Origin: Bombus terrestris
Taxonomy: Eukaryota > Arthropoda > Insecta > Hymenoptera > Apidae
Assembly: GCF_910591885.1 (NCBI RefSeq)
Contig: NC_063275.1
Span: forward strand, 22,928,501 to 22,992,500
Direction of reading: 5' to 3'
DNA length: 64,000 nucleotides
Below are positions 53,301 through 62,300 of the stretch, one piece after another. The translations under genes were made by a program, and so were the position numbers. How positions within the stretch are numbered: position 1 is the first letter of the stretch; every line of letters begins with the position of its first letter. The notes under the pieces are model-generated. The model saw only the letters and a program-made list of their open reading frames with translations, searched no databases and was not told the origin of the DNA.

Positions 53301-56300
53301 GCTCGTGGCCCGATCGCGTATACGAGGGAGGTCCAAACCCGATGCAACCGAGAGAAACGTCTCGATTCCTCTTGCTCGTCGAGGGAAGCGGAGAGACGGA
53401 CGTTGGGACATCGTGACGAAGCGGCCAACCGTCTGCTCGCTCCAACTGGCTTCGATTTAAGTGGAATTCCACTTGCTGCAATCTTTCGATGCTCTCTAGT
53501 TGAATTATGTTTGTTGTTGTAGTTGGTGAACTGCGAATGTTTTAAAGGAACCAGCCCTGAATAGAATTTAACGGAATTAAAGCAACGAGATTTAGAGAAA
53601 GAATCTTATCCTCTGTATATTATAAATAATTTATTTCACACATTTTCTATACTTTTGTGTATTATGTTGTTTTCTGTACATTTTTTTGTATTTCAATTAA
53701 CGTCAAACCAGTGAATATTCGCAGTTTAGTAATTACAATATCGATCGCATAGTCTCATTGATCTGTAAGAATCTGTTCGTTTCTGGATTTTTATTGGATC
53801 TTCTTTTGTTCGATGCGAAGAATATACAGTTTCAAGATAGTTCAATTCTGATCTTATTTTGTAACGTTACCATGACTGATTGTAAAATCTCATTGATCGA
53901 TAGGATTTTTTTGAGTTTCGAATTTGTATTTAATCTTCTTAGTTTTGTTCGAGAGGAATATAAAATAAAATAGCTTTGTATCATCGTAACCATCGACTGT
54001 GAAATTGATACAGATGTTTTCAATTTTGAGCTCGTACTCGATCTTCAATTATTTTATACGAGAAACACGAGAATGTTTAAGACTGTTTAATTTCGATTTT
54101 CTGTCGTATTATTCTAGTCGCTGATCGATAAGAATCTCTTCAGTTTTAAACTTGTGTTAAAGCGATCAAACTCCTGTATATGTAAGAGATGACGCGAGAT
54201 AAATTCGAATTAAACAAAAAATGATGTATGAGAGCGAGAGGCTGAATGAAGAGAAAAAAAAGAGAAGATACGAAACGGATGAATTAGCGTGAGCGAGGGA
54301 AAGAAGAAGGTCAGGGACAACCACGTCTCGCTAAACGTTGATTTTATTTTTATTTTTGTACATGACCACTCCAATCGTCCGTGATTCATCGAATAAATTT
54401 TGTGTGTCATCCATTAGATCCTAGTGTGTATCACTGTATCCGTTCTCACATGTATCCGAGAAACGAGACTCGTCACGATAAACAACGCTTTGTCTTATTC
54501 ACCACAGGTGAATCATCACCGCTAAAAAAGAAAAGAAGAATCATACTGATCGTTATCTCGTACGAACATGGTACGTGAGTCTCGTATCTCGAAAAAAAAT
54601 ATATGAATCACTAAAACTCGAAGGAATCTATTTGTAATCGTCCAACAATAGAAACGGAACTCATATTTATACCGAATAAATGATTAATGACGTTCGATAA
54701 TAAATCAAACTGAACAGAAAAAGAATATATCAACAATTCACTGTAACAACCACCGAAGAAAAACGTGAAAACTCTATATATTTCCACCGACGAGTCTGTC
54801 ACTTCGATCAAGCACCACAAAGTATTGTATTACAACCAACCACACGAATTTTATTCAAATTTTCGCACCAACGCTCACCGAGAATTTATCTTTAAAAAAT
54901 ATATATATATCACACTACCTTCGCGACGTTCAACTTCGATAAAAGATCAGACGTGTCCAGTTCAATCGCGGCTGCACTTCGATCGAACTAGCATTCGACA
55001 TTGTCGCAAACAAAGCGATGCAGTCCGATCGAAGGCAGCCAACTGTCAAACACCACGTTGATCAGCAATTAATCACGAAACTGGTCAGAAAATGTCACCG
55101 TTACGAGTACCATTCGAAGCACCGCTTAAATATCACTTGAATATCACTTAAATGTCACTTGAACCTTGTCCCTGCCAAGAGAAATTGACGAAGCGTGGAA
55201 ACGGAGATTGTCGTAGCAGAGTAAGATCCAGAGAAAGACGTTTCGTTCTGGCCAGCTTCATCGTCTCCGGCTTCCAGTGGATGACTATTAAGGCTAGACT
55301 AAGCTTGGGGTAGAGATGTGCGTAGTGGCGTCAGACACGAGTTTCCCCACCACGAGTCGTCGGCGTCCGACACTGAAAGTATTCGGTGCATGCATCACCG
55401 TTGCCCCCTCTACGACGGGTCGCGTTCGGGTTTTTCATTTTGAGTGGGAAACTGTGCGTGCGACCGCCGCCTCCGTTACCTCCTTCTCTAGAATAATGAC
55501 CCGCCGCCAGGTTATTAGCGAGCTTAGAACGCTAGACGGGGCTTCCGCGTTGTAACTCCTCCGCGCGACGTCCACGTTTACCGCAGGAAGGCGTCGAAGC
55601 GATGAACACGATATTTGGTTAGGACGTTGAAGACAATTTATCGAGTCTTCTCTTCGAGATAGGAATCTTTAAGCAGAAATTTTAGAAAGTCGTGGATGTT
55701 GCAGCGATTGACGATTGGGGATTTTGAAACAATGAGGGGATTAGGGTTGGGATCGAGATGATGATGGATCGGCGAATTTTGAGGCGATACTTGGGAATTT
55801 GAGATGAAAAATTTGTCAAGGGAAAGTGGAATTTTTAATATTAATAGCTTCGAGGAAATTATGAAGAGATGATCGAACTGTCGACGATAATTGAGAATTT
55901 TGAAACGATGGTCGGCGGATTTGAGATACAAAATTTATCGGTGAGGAAGGATTTTTTGATATTTCAAAGAAAATCATTGCGGGATTACAAATGTTGGGAC
56001 TGTTGGTCGGAGGAATTTCAAAATGATAGAATTCTCGGTAATTAAAAAGAATTTTGAATTGATGAGTTTTGTTAGAAGCTATTAAGAAAAAGGATTAGAA
56101 AATTGTTTTTGAAGAATTTTTTAGAGAATCGTCGATGTCGAGATTATTAATCGGACAAACTTTGAGATGATAATCAGCAGATTCGAGATGGAAAATTCGT
56201 AGATAGACGTTTTGTTACCTTTGAAAAAAATTTCTCAAGAAATTGAAATACTTGATCCTATCAATTTTAATCGATAGGCAAAAAATTTGAAATAGGAAAT

Positions 56301-59300
56301 TTGTTGATGTAATGGGAAGATTTTTTAATAGCTTGAAGGAAATCATTGAAATTTTTGGATAATTCTGACCGACGTTAGGCTGCTTAATGTGTCATAAGCA
56401 TTTGATACGTAATAATTCGCTATAAATTTGCTTCATGCTTTTGACTTATTGAACTTTAGACTTACATTGTCTACATCTTATACAAAGTTTATTTGAATCT
56501 TCTTTTTCCATTTTATTCTGCGAAGTATTCATAAGGAATCTCTTCAAATCAAATTTGTATTTATTTAAAATAAAACGATTGCAATAATTGATATAAACGA
56601 GTTTAAAATGAAAGCCATTATAAAAAAAGGAATAATTAATTTATTAACGAATTTTTAATCTGGTACTGAGACTTGAGATGTGTCATTTATCATTGCAATC
56701 ACAAATTTGATGGAACAGAAAAATTTATTAATAGAACATATTAAACAAATAATAATATACAAATACGAATAACGCTGTAATAAAAAAAACATAAATTAAT
56801 TAATAATACGCATTCATACTACAGTTTTTACCTTTGAAAATGTATAACTATTTGTGCGATTACTTTCCCAAATATTATTTTATTCGATATCGTTTATTCT
56901 AAACGATCGGTTAAACTGCAGTCACATCTGTCACGCTTATTATGATTAATTTCTTCGACAAAAGAACCTATCTCCGTTTCTGTCTTATTCCAATTATTCA
57001 CTTCGCGGGTGAGTCCACGATTAACAGAATCGACTTAAAAATATATCTGAAAAAAACAGTGAAACCGCGAAAAAGTTTCATTTGGAATCTGGCTAGTCGA
57101 TGACGAATCATCTGTTTCATGTCGTGTTTAAAAATAAACTCACGCGAAGTTTAAAGACGAGCGTGTTGCACGCTTTCGTTGATATTACGCTAAAATCTCC
57201 CGCTGAGAATGAAAAAGAAATCAAAAGTAAGCAACGTCTGCAGAAGGCGTTTTAACACTCGAGAAATCATTTAATCCTTTTCTCCGAGAAATAACGACCG
57301 CATAATTTAACATCTTAATTTTATACTTAAAAAAAAAAAAGAAAGAATTGAGGGAAAAGGAAAACGAAAAAAGACGATTTTCGTAAGAAAACAATCTCGG
57401 CAATTTTTTAATAAAATTTATTGAACTATGATGTTAAAGAAACTACGATGTCGTAAATTGTTTCTCGCGTTACGTAAAGAAACCTTGTGTTTACTCATTC
57501 GAAATGGAAGATCGAGGAATCGGCTGTGATTTATTTTTAAAATAAATCCTGCTTCATCGCGATTATTATTTCACGTCCGAATATTAACAATCCGAATAAC
57601 TTTGGTTTCCGAAGGACGATCCACTGGCGATCTGCCTTGATTTCTCTTTTGCGAGGTCGACTTGGCCCAACTCCACCGGTCGTCCATCCAAAATTGCGAA
57701 ACATAAATTTTCAAGTGCATTTACACGCGTTCGAATCCTCGGATGAAAATCTATAAAACCACCGGATATTGTCGCGAACGTTTCACGATATGATTAATTA
57801 GACAGGCCATTTATCGTGTTTTGTAAGCAACTCAAATGTCGTCACGTATTGTTTATATAATTCCCGTGTAACGAAATATTTATGTTTGTTTACTGCTGAA
57901 ACATTGTTCGTTTCTTGATTTCTCACGATCAGACACAAGACAAAATCTCTCTCTCTCTCCCTCCCTCTCTCTCTTTCTCTGTTCGTTATTTGCTATAGTC
58001 ACGAGTAATTATTAAAAATATCTTCGGTTAGAATTGTGTTGTTTTGGCATGTTACTGCCCTGACACACAAATGACGGCACAAATGTTCCCAATATCGAGA
58101 CACAACGAGAGATCAGATGCCGAGGATAAATTACTTTGGACTGTTTCAATTTACGCATTGTGTTTCATTTGATCTTGGACGTCTTTGAACTTCGTAGAGT
58201 ATCGAAGATATTTTAACACTTGTCAGTACGAATTAGAGAACTTTATTTCACGTGTGACACATGTCGCGTTTAGATATACGTATAATATATATATATAATT
58301 ATTATTTTATTTTTACTATTTGAAATTGCATTCTTGTGCACGGATATCGAAACACATACTTATGGATAGATTTAAGAAGACGAAGTTTTGATTTCTTAAC
58401 GCACATTGTATATGCCTTTCCAATTTACTTTTGAAACCACGAATTGTTTAATTTCAATATAATAATTTATTTGGAATATTTTAAGGTTGAACGATTTTTA
58501 TGGCATCGCGATTTTTCGAATCTTCAATTTTATCGCCAGGAGGACAATCTTAGTGTGTTACGAAAAAGAACTGAATTACGATGTATAAAAAATTCATCGC
58601 GAAGGAGATTATTTTTATTTTAGAGTGTAATTAGAAATTAACGCCAAAAAGTCTGTATCATGTGAAAAATCCTTACCGATTATAATAGGATTCCATCTAT
58701 CTGAGCTTCGTTTACCTCTTATCTAAATGTGAATCCCTATTTTTTAAAAGAAAAATTATAACTATGTTTGAGAATCACAAGAAATCTGATTATTAAATTA
58801 GAAATTTGAAAAGTTACAATAGAATAACTTTATTTTCATATGATAAGAAAAGAGTTTCTCAACTATTTCCTAAATAATAATACTCAATAGGAAGAAACAT
58901 TTTTAAATAAAAATGTAATTCTTATTCTTGTTTTCCAATGATTTTCGCAAGAGACCATCCCAAAATCTTCCCTTAATCGCCATTTTGACAATAAATATTT
59001 CACCGTATTTAAAACTTTTTATTTCTAGTAGTATTTCTAGAAGCATTCGACCCTGAACTGACTCAGATAAATAGAATTTCATTCTACTGATGTCAAACAC
59101 CTACTAAACAACAATAACGATAGCAATGGAATACGGACATAAATTATTTTACAGCTACCAAAGTACTATCATAGTTGAGCATGCACTAATATCGTTGCTA
59201 CTCACTTAAAACATACATCATCCCACGTACCAGTTGCCAGCTTGTTTTTAGCATGATTCGGAGCTTCCTTCCGTGTGAGCGATGATTCAACGATGTCATC

Positions 59301-62300
59301 CTGAAACGAGATTTAAAATTACTCTGGCACGTGTACCATTGCAGAGAGAAAAGGAGCGTATTACGAAGTTCCTGCAGAAACGGGACCAGGCGCGAAAACC
59401 GGCGTGAAACCATCGATAGGTCTTGGTACGGGCAAGGACATTGTCCTTGAACCGTTACCCTTAGACGAGAATGGATTGCCACTCGAAATACCTTTACAAC
59501 CAGGGGATGAATTGTTACCTTGGAGAAAGGGGCGAATTCATCATCGACCTCGACTTGGCGACGCGACGCCATGGCGAAAAGAGAAAGCGAAATCTCGTGA
59601 CACATCTTTGGACAAATTACAAGGGACAGAGTCCCAAGTTAAGCCTTGGACCGAAGAAGCTATAGTATTAAAGAGAACTCCACAGATACCTCGCGAAACA
59701 CCGAAAGAAAAATTGGAGGAAGTTGAATTAAAACCAGCGAAAATTGAGAAAAAAGAAATTAGAAGAGCTAGTTTGGAAGCTGTTGACTTGAAACATGTTA
59801 CGAAAGAAGTAACGAAGGATGTGAGGACTGAAGAGAAGATTGCTCGACTGGAAGAGACTACAGCGGAGACTTACGTGGAAGAAGAAGACTCTAGATTTAT
59901 TAAAACCACGAAGAAAGTGGACGAAACTGTTCAGCAGAAAAAGGAAGAGACTAAACCTTGGACCGAAGAGAAGGTTACATTGAAGAAAGCGAAACCTGAC
60001 AGGAAAGAGATTCCTAGAGAAACTATAGAACCTGTGGAACTAAAACCTTCGCGGATCGTTAAGAAGGATATTGAGAAACCTAGCTTGGAAAAAGTAGATC
60101 TGAAACCTGTTCCTGCAACTGTGACTGAGAAAGTTAGTGAAGAAATTATTTCGAAAACTGATTACCTTGAACAGGAAGATACGTCCATGTTGGACGTGTC
60201 CAGAACCGAAGAGGTCAGAAAAATAAAGAAGGAGAAGATTGAAGAGAAGGTAGAACAGGCAAAGCCATGGACAGAAGAAAAGATCACCTTGAAGAAATCT
60301 AAACCTATAAGAAAAGAAGTTGAGAAAGAAACTATAGAGACTGTAGAACTAAAGCCATCCAAGGTGGAGAAACTTCTGATTCGAAAGCCAAGTGTGGAGA
60401 AGGTGGACCTGAAGCCTATTCCAACAGCAGTGACTGAGAAAGTCACTGAGAAAATCACTGAAAAGACTGAATACCTTGAACAGGAAGACACTTCTTTATT
60501 AGACGTATCGAAGACTGAAGAACTGAAGAAATTGAGGAAAGAGAAGATAGAAGAGAAGCCAGAAGGGCCTAAACCTTGGACCGAAGAGAAAGTGACCTTG
60601 AAGAAAGCGAAACCTATGAAGAAAGAGGTTGAAAAGGAAACGTTAGAAACGGTAGAGCTGAAACCATCAAAGATTATAAAATCTGAGGTACGAAAAGAAA
60701 GTCTGGAAACAGTGGATCTTAAATCAGTCACGAAAGAAATCACAGAGAAGACAGTGAAAGAAGTACACAAGACTGATTACGTAGAACAGGAAGACACGAC
60801 GTTGCTTGATGTTACCAAAGACACTCGAGTGAAGAAACTCAGAAAAGAGTCGATTTCAACAGAGAAGGTTGAGCAACTTAAACCTTGGACTGATGAGAAG
60901 ATAACTTTGAAGAGAACTAAACCTGACAAGAAAGAAATACCCAAAGAACAAATAGAGACAGTAGAATTAAAACCATCCAGACCAGAAAAGGGAGAAATTG
61001 AGAAACCAAGTCTTGAAGCAGTGGATTTGAAACCAATTCCCAAGAAGGAAGTGAAAGAAGTATCTAAAAAGCCTGAAAGAAAAGACGTACTCACTGAAGA
61101 GGAAGACACAACCCTTCTTCAAGTCTCCAAAGACACAGAAACTACGGTCAAAATTGATAAACAGGTCAAGAAGATAGAAGAAGTTGAAAAGAAACCGGAA
61201 ACTAAACCTTGGACTGAGGAGAAAATAACTTTAAAGAAGACTAAAGTTGAGCAAAGAGAAATTCGTAGAGAAAGTCTGGAAGAAGTCACGCTGAAACCAA
61301 CGAAAACGGAAAAGAGAGAAATTAAGAAGGAAACTTTAGACAAAGTAGATTTGCAGAGGGTGACAGATAAGACACAATTTATAGAAGAAGAAGATACAAA
61401 GCTATTAAAGATCGACAAAGAAGAGAAAGTTGAGGAAGAGAAGACAGAAAAAGTAAAAACTTGGAGAAAAGAAAGGAAACCAAAAGAAAAAGCGCCATAC
61501 CAGGAAGAAGAAGATAAAACGATCTTGGATGTGAAGAAGGATATCGAGTCTGAGGAAAAATTGAAAGAAGTGCCAGTCCCTTGGGCCAGAGGTAAAAAGA
61601 AACCTACAGAAAAGATTCCTTATCACGAAGAAGAGGATACTACTCTTCTCGACGTCGAAAAGACTGAAAAGACGACTGAAAAACAGACAAAAGAAGAAGT
61701 GCCTGTTCCATGGGTACGAGGAAAAAAGCTAAAGGAAGAGAAGCCGGAAATTCCGCAGAAAGTTCAGCCTGAAGAAGAGATGCCTGTTCCATGGGTACGA
61801 GGAAAGAAACTAAAGGAAGAAAAGACGGTCGTTCCGCAGAAAGTTCAGCCTGAAGAAGAAGTACCTGTTCCATGGATACGAGGAAAGAAACTGAAGGAAG
61901 AGAAGCCGGAAATTCCGCAGAAACTTCATCCAGAAGTTCAACCTGAAGAGAAACCAGAGGAAGAAAAAGAGAAACTAGAAAAGGTCCCATGGCTTCGAGA
62001 TAAGAAAGTTCCACGAAAGATACCGGAAAGGAAAGAAGAACAAGTTGAAGATATTAGATCAGTTGTATTGAAGCCTACCAGACGTGAACGTGTACCAGAA
62101 GAACAGGAGAAACCGGAAGAAGTGACGCTGAAGCCTGTCAAACGCATTCCACTTGAAGAAGAAAAGAAGGAGGAAGTGCAACTGAAACCCATTCCAAAAC
62201 GAAAGCCCGAAGAAAAGCCGAAAGAAGAAATCAAATTGAAGCCATTCCAAAAACCGAAACCGGCAGAGGAGGAACGAGAGAAACCAGAACTGAAACCACT

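Larger units (their letters stand above)
45953..59344 (+). other. sls: 13.4-kb intron between kettin and PEVK parts
   Basis: The largest intron in the window. It holds A-rich and AATAAA-rich sequence at 46300-46550, a TATA-box candidate at 47050, CpG-rich patches near 49990-50230, 51600-52000, 52880-53460 and 55200-55620, degenerate tandem repeats at 53740-54160 and 55650-56340, and a CT microsatellite at 57944-57980. No Ig, Fn3 or PEVK coding exon is recognised inside. Small alternative exons cannot be excluded. Confidence 0.7.
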
